64,000 nucleotides of DNA, from assembly GCA_958299035.1 (NCBI GenBank), contig CATQJL010000305.1, forward strand, positions 76,724,792-76,788,791. Direction: 5' to 3'. Under the pieces are notes generated by a model. It ran no database searches. It saw nothing but the letters and a program-made list of their open reading frames with translations, and was not told where the DNA came from. Shown here one piece after another: positions 23,106 to 34,299 of the stretch (the first letter of the stretch is position 1; every line of letters begins with the position of its first letter). This DNA comes from Cylicocyclus nassatus. Taxonomy: Eukaryota; Nematoda; Chromadorea; Rhabditida; Strongylidae. A program made the translations under genes and the position numbers.

Positions 23106-23467
23106 TACATAGTTAATGGTTTTCAGACTTCTTCGTTTGCCACAAAAATTTTACTCTGTTATGCATTTTGCCGCCTCGATGATCTTTCAGCTCTTTGAAC
23201 AAAAAGCGCTGGCTATTTGGAGGGGTGAGTCATAGGGAATGTGTTTGTTCTGTATAGAATAACCTACAGTCCACAAGGTATTTCATGTATAGCTGCTTTG
23301 CTGTGAGACTTTTCTTTCTTTAGAAGCTCTTCACATTTGGATAACAACTGTACAGCAAATAAATCATAAAAACTGAAAATTTTGATCAAAAATTAGGCAA
23401 TGAATATTAGCACACGGTCACAAACTTCGTCTCTGTTTTTGTTTCCTCTTTAGGTAAGATACATTCT

Positions 23468-24060
23468 TCAGAATGTGTCTCGATGGGTGGACCACAACAC
23501 CAGAGGTCCTGAATATGGCAGAATGAAGTTATCAAACAGAACTCGTCAGCCTAACCTTTGTCATCCATAATATTGTGGTCAACCACAGAAATAGCAGCAA
23601 CCATCCCAACCGACAGATCTGTTGCTCTCTATAATCATATAGCAAAGCTTGAGTACAAATGGATAGGGGAGAGGGGTAGAAATTTAGCTTCAACCAGATT
23701 ACGACTACTATAAGGTCCATACCTGGATATGTGGCAGAAAAACTGGTGAGTGGTACAATTTGCCGTTGGGAACATGAAATCACATTTTCATCTGGTTTAA
23801 ATGAGTTCTGTAATTATAGTGAATGTTAAAAATCAAACAAAAAAATTTTATGGACAAGATCAGATAAAGAACAACAATGATCGTCATAAAATGTGCGGTT
23901 CACACAAATTGAACAACAGCAACGAGGATATCTCAAAAGTTTGTCGGCACTGGTGGAGAAATATTGCGTAAAATATCATTTTTAATCAATAATGGCTTTC
24001 TACAATGGAAGCCTACAGTATTGCTATTCTCTGAATACGAAGGTACAGAGGAAATTTTTT
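23468..24060 (-). CDS. Four 3' exons of an unknown gene
   Basis: Phase-consistent exons: 24017-24060 (KISSVPSYSENSNT), 23723-23807 (NSFKPDENVISCSQ, then VPLTSFSATYP), 23556-23624 (ATDLSVGMVAAISVVDHNIM) and 23468-23508 (GPLVLWSTHRDTF then TGA). Introns are 47, 98 and 209 nt with normal GT and AG ends, although the 23556-23624 acceptor (TATAGAGAG) is ambiguous by two bases. Upstream exons were not identified. No known domain; the visible 79 residues look globular. Confidence 0.45.
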
Positions 24061-24384
24061 CTGGAGAAAAGTCCCCGCTAGGATTTCTACCATAACAAAA
24101 TTGCCAACTTAAGGAGTTTTGTGTAAACTCAAAGCCATTTTTGCATATTTGGGGATAATTGGTGCGTGTAAATTATCTTCTATTCGTAATTTTCGCAAAT
24201 GCTTGAATCATAATTCACAATATCCTGAGCACCCACTTAGAAACACTTAGAAGTGTTTTAGACTTGGCTGAGAGATTTTTGCTTGCCTGACAACATTTTT
24301 GGAAACTGCTTAAAAAAAAAAAGAAATTGGGAAGAGGTGATTAATTACTGAGGCCTAATTAAGTTCCTTGACTATTTCTAGGTA

Positions 24385-27013
24385 CAACACCGCCCACATT
24401 TTTTGAGACGCGAATGTACATATATGCATGGATGGACTTGTCGCTACATGTATGGGCATCACCGTCGTGTGGCCAAATCTCGCTTCAGAGTGTACGAATT
24501 CTAAACCCAAAGGCACCATTCCATTCAGCTCGGCGCGGAGAATCTTCTGAATTCGATGAAAGTGGAGGTACGATGTCTTCGATCCGTCTGGTTTTTTTGA
24601 AATTCTTCTGCGGAGATCCTTTCCCGAATATGTGAAGCAGCGCGTATCCAACATAGAAGAATTAACTGAGAACTATTTGATAATACTGTTCTTGTAGATT
24701 ATTGTGAATATTCCTTCTCTCCGAAGGAGATAAAAGCGTTGGTGAATTTTGGAAAAATCACGCGTTTTTAAATTCTACTCGCCATATCTTTCCGACTAAG
24801 TATATTTTGAATCCGAAAACAGCGCCTTGCTCAGCTCATCAAAGCGAATCTTTTTATGTAGCGTGTCCTTGATATTTCGATTTCAGTATTCTCAAATCTT
24901 TCTGCGGACGTCTTTTCGCGAAGGTATAAAGCAGCGAGCGAGACCCGAGTAAATTCCAACAAAAATCTTTTGATTGTACTTTTTCTGTAGATTATGATGT
25001 GCTAAATAGTAGTCGCAGATTTCTTTCAAAGGAAATAGAACGGCTGGTGAACTGTGGAAAGATCTTGTCGTCCCAAATTCTACTCGCCATAGCCCCAGGA
25101 TACGAAGCTGTCTTGCTAAGCAGATGTGAGTTTCGAAATCAGCAGGACAGATAACCTCCACGAGCAAGTTTTTCAATATGTTTGGGTTATTTCGTTTTTT
25201 TTTCGTTTTACGCTTTGGAAGCTCGCCGATGGATTTTGGTCAAATTGTTGATGCTCTTGAATTGTAAAGAAACTTCGCTTATAGAGGTTTTCGAGCACGC
25301 TCTTTACGAACATCGTGGCCTTTGAGGATTACAGGGTCTTTTTGGAGAGATATGGCGAGGTGACTGTAACTGCATCACGAAAGTGCGTAAATTTGCCCGC
25401 ACTTCTCGCGTAGTTGTAAGAAAAGTTGCCTGCTTGCTTTTCTAATTTGAGGTTACTAGGAACTGTGCTATCAAATAGTGCATGACTCAGGCTCCAGTCT
25501 GTAAAATTGGCCGAGTTACGAGCCCACGAAAACATGCCCTCATGAATTTTGGCCAAGTAAAGATCGCATATTTCGTCGAAATTACTCCGCGGGCGCTTGC
25601 ACAACACGCTGATCAAATCTTTACACAGCTTTAATGGATCTTATTGTGTTAGACTTGGTGCTTTGAACTCTAGCCACGAAATAGCTTTTATATCCAATTG
25701 AGCAGCTGAAGCACACGCAAACCCACATTCAATACAGTGGGAGTCGTTGGGCAAAACGAACATAATATCCGCAACGAGCGTCATACAAGCACTCACGGTG
25801 GAATTTCGACGAAATAAGTGGTCCTTACATTTTGGGCAAAATTCATGAGGACGTGCTTTCGTAGGCTCGTAACTCGGCGAATTTCACAGACTGGAGCCTG
25901 AGTCATGCACCATTCGATAGCAAAGTTCCTAGTAACCTCAAATTAGATAAGCAAGCAGGCAAGTTTTCTCACAACTACGCGAGAAGTGCGGGCAAATTTA
26001 CGCACTTTCGTGATGCAGTTAAGTCACCTCGCCGTATCTCTCCATAAAGACCCTGTAATCCTCAAAGGCCACGATTTTCGTTAAGAGCGTGTTCGAAAAC
26101 CTCCATAAGCGAAGTTTCCTTACAATTCAAGAGCATCAACATTTTGACCAAAATCCATCGGCGAGCTTCCAGAGCGTAAAACGAGAAAAAATGAAATAAC
26201 CCGAACATATCGAAAAACCTGCTCGTACAGGTTATGCGGCCTGCTGATTTCGAAACTCACATCTGCTTAGCAAGACAGCTTCGTATCCTGGGGCTATGAC
26301 GAGTAGAATTTAGGACGACAAGATCTTTCCACAATTCACCAGCCGTTCTATTTCCTTTGAAAAAAATCTGCGGCTACTATTTAGCACATCATAATCTACA
26401 GAAAAAGTACAATCAAAAGATTTTTGTTGGAATTTACTCGGGTCTCGCTCGCTGCTTTATACCTTCGCGAAAAGACGTCCGCAGAAAGATTCAAGAACAC
26501 TGAAATAGAAATATCAAGGACACGCTATATGAAAAGATTCGCTTTGATGAGCTGAGCAAGGCGCTGTTTTCGGATTCAAAATATACTTAGTCGGAAAGAT
26601 ATGGCGAGTAGAATTTAAAAACGCGTGATTTTTCCAAAAATCACCAACGCTTCTATCTCCTTCGGAGAGAAGCCTGAACCTATTGTTTAGCACACAATAA
26701 TCTACAAGAACAGTATTATCAAATAGTTTTCATAATTCTTCTATGTTGGATACGCGCTGCTTCACATATTCGGGAAAGGATCTCCGCAGAAGAATTTCAA
26801 AAAAACTAGACGGATCGAAGACATCGTACCTCCACTTTCATTAAAATCAGAAGATTCTCCGCGCCGAGCTGAATGGAATGGTGGCTTTGGGTTTAGAATT
26901 CGTACACTCTGAAGCGAGATTTGGCCACACGACGGTGATGCCCATACATGTAGCGACACGTCCATACATGTATGTACATTCGCGTCTATTTTTCAAAAAT
27001 GTGAGCGGTATTG
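24385..27013. mobile_element. 2.6-kb long inverted-repeat element, probable TA target site
   Basis: Ends CAACACCGCCCACATTTTTT and, on the other strand, CAATACCGCTCACATTTTTG, flanked by TA (24383-24384, 27014-27015). The arms (24385-~25585 and ~25805-27013) pair almost throughout, for example the ACCGTCGTGTGGCCAAATCT segments and the CGAAAAGACGTCCGCAGAAA segments. The loop is about 220 bp. Frames in the two arms are mirror images and match no transposase. TA plus long arms suggests a Tc1/mariner-related foldback, but the ends match no family I know. Confidence 0.85.
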
Positions 27014-27497
27014 TACATTTGGCAGCCTTTACAAGTCTTACCAATTCTGTGTTCTCTTTACAAGTAGAAAACAAGCTTGATTAATGAGCTCATTAGTAGA
27101 CGATCTAGGAGGAATAAAAGTGAAAATTATCAGATTAGATATAATATCATAGTAGATCTACTGCAGAAGAATGTTTACTAATGGAATCCAAAAATCTATT
27201 GGTGTCGATCTTGAATGCCCGCTGATTTGGGCGCGAAGCAAAGTGTGAATGGAGTATTCGTGCGTAAGAGCTTTTAGGAAACAATTATGTTGCGAACAAC
27301 AATAACGAAGCTACTAACAAGTCTGGATCTCAAAACCACCTACGTACTTGAGGGACATTGCATGTGTACTTATACAATTCATTTTTGCTTTATTTCATAT
27401 TACGAAAGAAAATAAATGGGAGGATTTAAGGTTAGAACTTTAGCTGTTCTGCTCTCGTCCGCAAGAAGAGTTCTTAAAACACAACGGTTTTGCAATT

Positions 27498-28040
27498 TCA
27501 TGAAGAAGAAAGCCTAGATTGAAGTGTTCCTTGAAAATCGTCCTCTGTGGTGTCATGACCAGAAAGCGAATAAATCGCACACTCGATAATGTAACTTGAG
27601 TCCTTCAGAATGGGAAAAAAGTGTCCCTTGTCATTTGTTGCATTTCAGTTTACAGCTATTTTTATCAACAGTTTTTTCCTAGGCTCTGGAGTATATGCAT
27701 TGAGCACTCAAAAGCATCGACCCAAGTCCTGGCACAGATTGTCTGGAAGCAGGACGGACTTCGTTTTCGGGACGAAAAAGCAAGGGGGTATTGTTTTTGT
27801 GGGTCCGAAAAACAAAAGTTAGGTGAAGGTTTTTTGACGACGTTTCCGATAAGGGTCAAAAGGACTTCGTAAAATTTTGCGAAATTCAGGAGATATCGTT
27901 TTCAAAAAGTTTAGAAAGGAACTCATGCAAGGTCCTGCATCAATCGTAATTAACGACTCACCTGACCAAGGAGCCCAAGTCGTATAAGTCACTAAGCTCA
28001 AATTTGAAGAAAGGTTACAAAATAGGACATGAAGAGCTGT
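27498..28040 (-). CDS. Possible exons flanking a hAT insertion
   Basis: Exon 27962-28040 (after TATTTTAG, before GTGAGT) encodes TALHVLFCNLSSNLS then LVTYTTWAPWS. The WAPWS motif recalls the start of a thrombospondin type 1 repeat, but the rest of that domain is not visible. A downstream open stretch at 27498-27607 reads DSSYIIECAIYSLSGHDTTE and stops. The phases I infer do not join. The hAT mini-element at 27723-27937 lies between them, apparently within an intron. Confidence 0.33.
27723..27937. mobile_element. hAT-type mini-element (family member 4), degenerate
   Basis: Internal similarity to members 1 and 3 (AAGCAAGGGGGTATTG, GGGTCAAAAGGACTTCGTAA). Ends CAAGTCCTGGCAC and, on the other strand, CAGGACCTTGCATGAG. 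Flanks CATCGACC and CATCAATC agree at 6 of 8 bases. Older and more diverged than the other copies. Confidence 0.55.
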
Positions 28041-28749
28041 CTAAAATAAAGCGTGACGGGTTGAGAGACAGTAATGAACAGTTTTGACTTTTCCAAAATA
28101 TCGAGGTTCCCTGTTACTCTCTATCCACTAAATCCTCGTCTTTCTCCCACAATGCTTCCGAATAGCAAAGCTTCGAGGATTGACTTAATTCTGCTATTCT
28201 TTTCTGGAGACTGAAAACATAAAACTAATGGGTAACTACATAAATTGTGAAAATGGGGTGGTTAATTGAAATCTTAGAATAGCTGGAAATTTCGGCAATC
28301 AGGAAGAGTGGATTGTCTCTTCAATAACCGCAGAAAAACGGATTTCTTTTGGCACGTTATGTAAGCAAATTATGTGGCTGTGACTATGACTAACAAACAC
28401 AGTTGGCAAACATTTTCTTATTTGCTGTTCCCCAAAAAATTGTTATAAAGCCATCTCAAAAAAAAAGCTCAAGTTGCCTAACCCGACATTTTGATAATGT
28501 TAAAACATATGAATTTTATAATCCACGAAGAGAGTACTCATTATTCCACAAATGTTCAAATTTTTAAATAAAAATTAAAGCACAATTTTGACTCCAAAGT
28601 GACCTCGTGAATGTACTGAATTTTACACTTATCCATCGCGGCATGTCTTGAACCTTTTCGATTTATAATTAATACAGCGCATTTTTCAAAAATTAAACCG
28701 CTGTGCTAAAACGAAGAATGAAATAATTTAGCTCTTCCCGTCTTTCCTT

Positions 28750-29195
28750 TCATATATTGAGGAATTCCTGTAGAGCCTGAAGGTCTCTTATGTTTTGTTT
28801 AAAGGGAGTAAGAAGGTTAGCTGAGTATAAATATGGTTTTGATGAGTTAGTTCGTTTTTTAGAACAATTGTAACATAATAACCCCATCGTAATAATTTCG
28901 ATCCCCATTCCTAGAACCAAATTAAAATTCAGTGACAATAAAGACGAACTGGGAAGAACAGCATCATAGCTAAATTTGAGAAAATTATTTGAGAATTGTT
29001 ATTACGGAAACAAACCAGAAGGGCAACCGCAAGCAAAGCATTTACTTGCTGAAAACTAAGTCACTAAAAGCTATCCGCTAAGTGCCGAAGGAAAATGAAG
29101 AAGGGTGAGAAAAATCTGTTGTAGGTCGAATATCGTGGAAGCAGAGTACAGCCTGAGCCATGTCTCTACCCTTTCCGCATGGGGTTTTGACGGGT
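28750..29195 (-). CDS. Putative single-pass membrane protein, 3' exons
   Basis: Terminal exon 28750-28969 (after CAAATTTAG) encodes YDAVLPSSSLLSLNFNLVLG, a hydrophobic stretch (GIEIITMGLLCY), then a basic tail (NCSKKRTNSSKPYLYSAN) to a TGA. It joins in phase to exon 29006-29048 (after GTTTTCAG), which encodes SKCFACGCPSGLFP. A candidate further exon ends near 29191 (KPVKTPCGK then GGTAGAG). A short cysteine-rich outside segment, one membrane helix and a small inside tail is a reasonable reading. The family is unknown and the 5' end unresolved. Confidence 0.42.
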
Positions 29196-30087
29196 TTTAT
29201 GCGCTCGTGTGTGAAAACATCGTAGTACATGTACACAACAGCTACTACTATTTCATGCGTGACCATTATTTCGGATTCAATAGCTCCGTTTTCGAAAAAA
29301 TTGATCTAAAAAATTCAGGCGGATAAGTCGGTAGAAAATTAGACGTCGCAGCATAATGCTATTTTTGAGTAATTACATCTCTCAACATCCCTCATTCTTC
29401 TCTCGCCCATGAAAAAAGATAAGAAACAAGTAGAAAATGATAGGGAAGAAGGAACTTTGCCCAATTTCGTAACCAACCACACGTTGTGACATAATTCCGC
29501 AATAACTCAAAAAGCTAAATAGCTATAGCTCAAAATCATGAATGCTCATTCAAATCGGCTTCCGTTATCCTTTCTGAACTTTTAATAGGTCAAAACATGC
29601 TTTCATCGCAATTTACAACGTGGAAAATTTGTTGATAATTTAAGCTTATGTCTTATAGCTTTATAAGACAGATTTTGTGTTTTTGTGAAAAGAGACATTT
29701 GAAAAAAATGTTAAAAATAAATAGGAACACGATAATTTCATAAATTCACTGTTTTTTGCCTGTTTTTCTACACTATCCGGTTTGGGGGCTAAGAACTATA
29801 CCGGTAGTGCAACCTCCTTGGTGCCCTTGTCAGTAGATCCCAAAAAAGTTTCAAAAAAAAGCAAAATTCAAATCAAAGATGAGATCTAAGCTACGAGCTT
29901 ATGACCTACAAAATTCAACGGCATAAAATCTGTTTTTTGTTCTTTTTTAACCAGCTTGCGTTACGAAGAGCTTATGAATGAAGAATTTTCCTATCAGCGT
30001 AGATGTTCACGAAAATCGGTAGATAAAGGAAAAGAATGAGAAAATTTTTGGAGGATAAAGGAAAAAATGGAGTTCAAAGGCCGCTAC

Positions 30088-30214
30088 AGAATTTTCCTTA
30101 AAGTACTTGTAGATCCTGTCATAAAGGTGAAAATAATCATCAAGTCTCTTCTTCATATACGTCAATTCTAAGACATTACTGAACACACTTTTCCTACACA
30201 CAATGACAATAGCT
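30088..30214 (-). CDS. Internal exon of an unknown gene
   Basis: Bounded by ACTTTTACAG and GTAGCG. Encodes AIVIVCRKSVFSNVLELTY, then MKKRLDDYFHLYDRIYKYF and KENS, with convincing amphipathic character. Upstream at 30330-30420 a frame MFRLDKCLTKRCESQLNC may be part of the same gene, but the phase is not resolved. Confidence 0.38.
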
Positions 30215-31084
30215 CTGTAAAAGTTTTTGGAATCAGCTGTGAGTCACTAGCAGACTAAAAAAATTGCATTGATGCAAAAACTTGATTTGGCGGATGTGAT
30301 GATGCGAGCTACTCGCTTTCGTATACTCGAGCAAATACACAATTGAGCTGGGATTCGCATCTTTTAGTCAGACATTTATCAAGTCTGAACATCATTATCA
30401 AGCGTAAACACCAGTCCATAAAACACGCGTGGTAAAAAAACATAGCATTTATCTCTATAGGGTTAGATACTCTTCCTCACATATAATACATACTTCTTCC
30501 AAAAACAATTTATGCCATGACTGACTAGGTAAGTTGAGGAGGAGAAAATGTTTAGAAAAGCTGAAATGCACTAGACAAAAATTGAGCAAAACTTTCTTTA
30601 ATGCTCAGCAGGTGGTTATATGTATGTACAAACATCTGGCGGCAGACATTTAATCGCTCATTTTATCTCTTCTGAACAATTTTTTGTAACTATTAGTTAA
30701 CAGCTGTATATCAAGTTTTTGGTCTAATTCAAGCAATCCAACACATGTCCCACATGTATTCTAGGCTCGTGTAAAATTACTATTATATTTTGCACGAAAA
30801 AAATTCTGGAAAACTCCACATGTCTTTGGTAGCTCATAATCTTTTGAGTCTTTTGGCTTACTTTTTTACAGAGCAAGGCAGCGCTCTTTTATTATAATCA
30901 AGTTTTTTTTTTGAAATCCTAGGGATTGATACAGGTACGGACACTCACTCCATTTTGCTGCAATTTTTAAGATTTTCAAAGATTTCTGGCAAATGTTCAT
31001 CATAAAGGTGATCTGTCTATATAATGTAAAAATATCATTCTCGACTGTTACTTTTTCAGGGAAAAAAACGTTGCCGACATTGTA

Positions 31085-32026
31085 TTAGGTTGTTACATAA
31101 GTCTTGTTACACCTTAACTTCTTACGGCAATAATTCATGCACCTTATACTCTCTCCAGGGTACCATTCGACAGAGCAAAGCAAGCTCTACAAGATAGTTT
31201 GCAAAACTTTGCGCCAACTTCGATCCACTATAAGTTTGCATCCAAAATTTGAGTCGTACCGAGGGCTCAAAAAATCGCGAAAAATTCGTATCTTTGTTTG
31301 AAAAAATCCCACGGATTTCCAACTTGCTCGTAAAAATTGCACATTGTATAAGACACTCATATGTACCGTTCCTGAATTTTTTCCTCGTCTAGAAATTGAG
31401 AACGAAAATTTTTTGTCTTTACAAAAATGGAGTTATGCTGTTTCTGTTCATGTAGCTGTATACTGCAAGCCCTTAGAAGTATAACCGTAAATTTTCAGCT
31501 TTCCAGAAGCCCTAGTTTTCGAAAAAACCGAACTTAGCTTTTTTCGCTCGGCTGTTCAATGCTAAATCAGGTATTTTTCGAAAAATAGGGCTTCTGGAAA
31601 GTTGAAATTTTACGGCTACACTTCTAAGGGCTTGTAATATACAGCTACATGAACAGAAACAGCATAGCTCCATTTTTGTAAAAACAAAAAAATTTTCGTT
31701 TTCTCAATTTCTAGACGAGGAAAAAATCCAGAAATGGTACATATGAGTGTCTGATACAATGTGCAATTTTTATAAGCAAGTTGGAAATCCGTGGGAATTT
31801 TTCAAACAAAGATACGAATTTTTCGCGATTTTTTGAGCCCTCGGTACGACTCAAACTTTGGGTGCAAACTTACAGTGGATCGAAGTTGGCGCAAAGTTTT
31901 GCACACTGTCTTGTAGAGCTTGCTTTGCTCTATCGAAGGGTTCCCTGAAGCCCTGTAAAGAATATGAGGAGCATGACTTATCGCCGTAAGAAGTTAAAGT
32001 GTAACAAGACTTTTTTAACAACCTAA
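31085..32026. mobile_element. Mariner-type foldback element, TA target site
   Basis: Ends TTAGGTTGTTACATAAGTCT and, on the other strand, TTAGGTTGTTAAAAAAGTCT, flanked by TA (31083-31084, 32027-32028). The 942-bp sequence is a near-complete palindrome centred near 31556. It contains the shared GTAGAGCTTGCTTTGCTC motif once per arm (31157-31190, 31912-31946). No transposase. Confidence 0.88.
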
Positions 32027-32028
32027 TA

Positions 32029-34269
32029 GATCATATGACCTTAAAAATGCATTTCAAAATATCGCTGTACCAATGCTTTGATTCTCTAACGTATTCCTAC
32101 CGTACCTGACACGAAAATGCTACTAAAACTCAGTCTACGTTGTATTTTCTGTTTACTTCGAGAAAAAAAAACTCAAGATAAATGGTACCCTTCCGTCTAC
32201 CTTCTCCTATCTGCTCATCGAGATATCTTTTGTCCGCTAAGATAAGCAATTCATTCAAGGGCAAGGAGTTTTGCGGAGTTCGCCCATAACTACTCTTATC
32301 CTACTATCACTTTCATAAATAAACGAAACACTTGCTGGCCCTTACCCTCTCCTTCCCCACTGTTAAATTCCTCCCTTCAAGGTTGAACGGTTCCCCTTCG
32401 AGGGAACTCGAACCAGTTAACAAAGTCAGATTGATGTATACACTTTCACCGTTCACCTCCACTCGGTCACCTCCTCAAACGTTTCTCTCACGGATTCCGC
32501 TGTTCAGCCAAGTCGTTGTTGGCCCACTTGCGCACATTTTGCTCTAATAATCCCTTTGACAAGTCGTCGGCAGATGGAAGATGTAGCGTGTTATGCGGTC
32601 AAGCACTTCGTTATTGGTTTCATTTCCACATGCGCGGAACATCCGTTGCATTACGGGAATCACAGAATCCGCAAGCGGAACTGAGAAATGAAGGCTGGGC
32701 CGGTGGCGGATTTTCGCGAAGTCACTCTATTCAAGTGTTTTGATGATTGTTTCCTCACTCTATGCTCTTTTCGCACGCTGATAGACAGCAGGCTCCCAAC
32801 CATCTGTTTTTAACCTAATATTTTTGTCGCATGGAATTTTGAGACGCTTGTTTAGAACTCTTGAAGTTTGAGCAAGGTCGATAATTGCGAAATACCAAAA
32901 TTTCCAAAATCCAAAAACTACCAAACTCTAACCATCTGAAAAAATCGTCTCGAAAAATTAACTGACTTTTTGCCTTCTTATGGGTCTGTTGTAATTTTTA
33001 CAGAAATGAGCGGGCGTAAATAGATTTGCCTTCTCTCCCAGTGTTTGAATTCAATGTATTTGAGCCAGCTGAAATATTTCAATTATTCTCGGAATTTTCT
33101 AGAGAGATCGCACCAATATCGCTTAATGGCAAAATTGAGCGATTAGCTTTATGGACTACATTTCCACGGTATTTACATAAACTTCATATTTATTGTTTTA
33201 TCATTTCCTTTTCCTTCATCTCTAATCTTTTTGGATTTACAACCTACTCTTTTCAATCAATGTAATTATTTTTGAGCTGCTAGCTATTTTATTTACGAGA
33301 GTTCCCATGTACAGCTTTACCCTAGTTCATCGAAGCGACTTTCTACCGTATACCTACCGTAGCTCGGCAGATTACGATAAGGCAAGAAATTGAACTTCGC
33401 CTTGGCGATCTGAGCATATTGCTCAGGTTACGAAACGCATACATTTTGGTGTTACAGCATTCGAAACCGTTCCAGGGATTTCCGAACTTAGCGGACGGAA
33501 TTCCCGCTAAATTTGACGATTTTCCCAGAAATCTCGCACATTCTAAGAGCAGTATTGTGTGCCCTATTTATATTTTAACAAACCACCACCTTCGCTGTGA
33601 ATTCTAGACTGATAGTTTACTGTTATAGCATAAATAAGTTTGAATTAAACAACAAGCATGTTTTCGCACTCTTCTCTTCCTGTAGTTTGTTGTCCATAAA
33701 CGCCAAATAAGTAAAAGTTTGTTTAACATTCATTCGAAAGTAGTTCACCCATTCCCAAATCTTGCGCAAGAGTGAATTCAACGATCAGTAATCGTAGGTA
33801 ATTTGTTTTGTGTGCGTTGTCGTTTCGCTTCGTAATCAACACACAATCATCGTTTAGCGACAGGGGGGGGGGGGGTCAAATTCTCGACACACTAGTAAAA
33901 GAGAACGCAGTTGCGCGCGTGTAGGTCTGTGCGGGTGGACGGGGGACTTGCATTTTGAGGTAACGAGGTCAAGGTTCTTACGAAGGCGCTCCGGAAAAAA
34001 ACGCTCGGGCGGGCGTTATCCGCCCCCCGTCTTGGCCGAGCGCGGGGCCGCCGCGGTGATACATCTGCGCACCGGGGTCTTATTTACCGTAGTATCCATA
34101 GCAGTTAGTGTGATCTGTCTTTATCGCTGGTTTTACTGATTGTGAAAGCAAATCGCAAGTTATGAATGAGTTTCCTCGTTTTTATTATCAGTCTTTCAAT
34201 CTTTACTCTCATTTTCACATTTGGAACCTCGAATTCCACCTAAGACCCACCATATGTAGAAACAAACTG
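32029..34269. other. Intergenic, upstream of the NOAH-type gene
   Basis: No supported exon. Includes a GC-richer stretch at 32530-32750 and a run of G at 33865-33877, followed by a GC-rich patch (33980-34070) close to the gene start. Promoter elements are probably here, but I cannot point to one. Confidence 0.45.
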
Positions 34270-34287
34270 TTTTTGACCCAGTTCTTT

Positions 34288-34297
34288 TTTTTTTCAG
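34288..34297 (+). promoter_or_regulatory. Probable spliced-leader trans-splice acceptor
   Basis: A TTTTTTTTTCAG acceptor ends at 34297, two bases before the ATG at 34300. An outron-type acceptor this close to the start codon is the usual nematode arrangement for spliced-leader addition. A 5' UTR cis-intron is the alternative. Confidence 0.65.
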
Positions 34298-34299
34298 AC

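Noticed and set aside
24355..26965. Conserved protein pair on opposite strands
   Set aside because: Mirror copies within the 2.6-kb inverted repeat.
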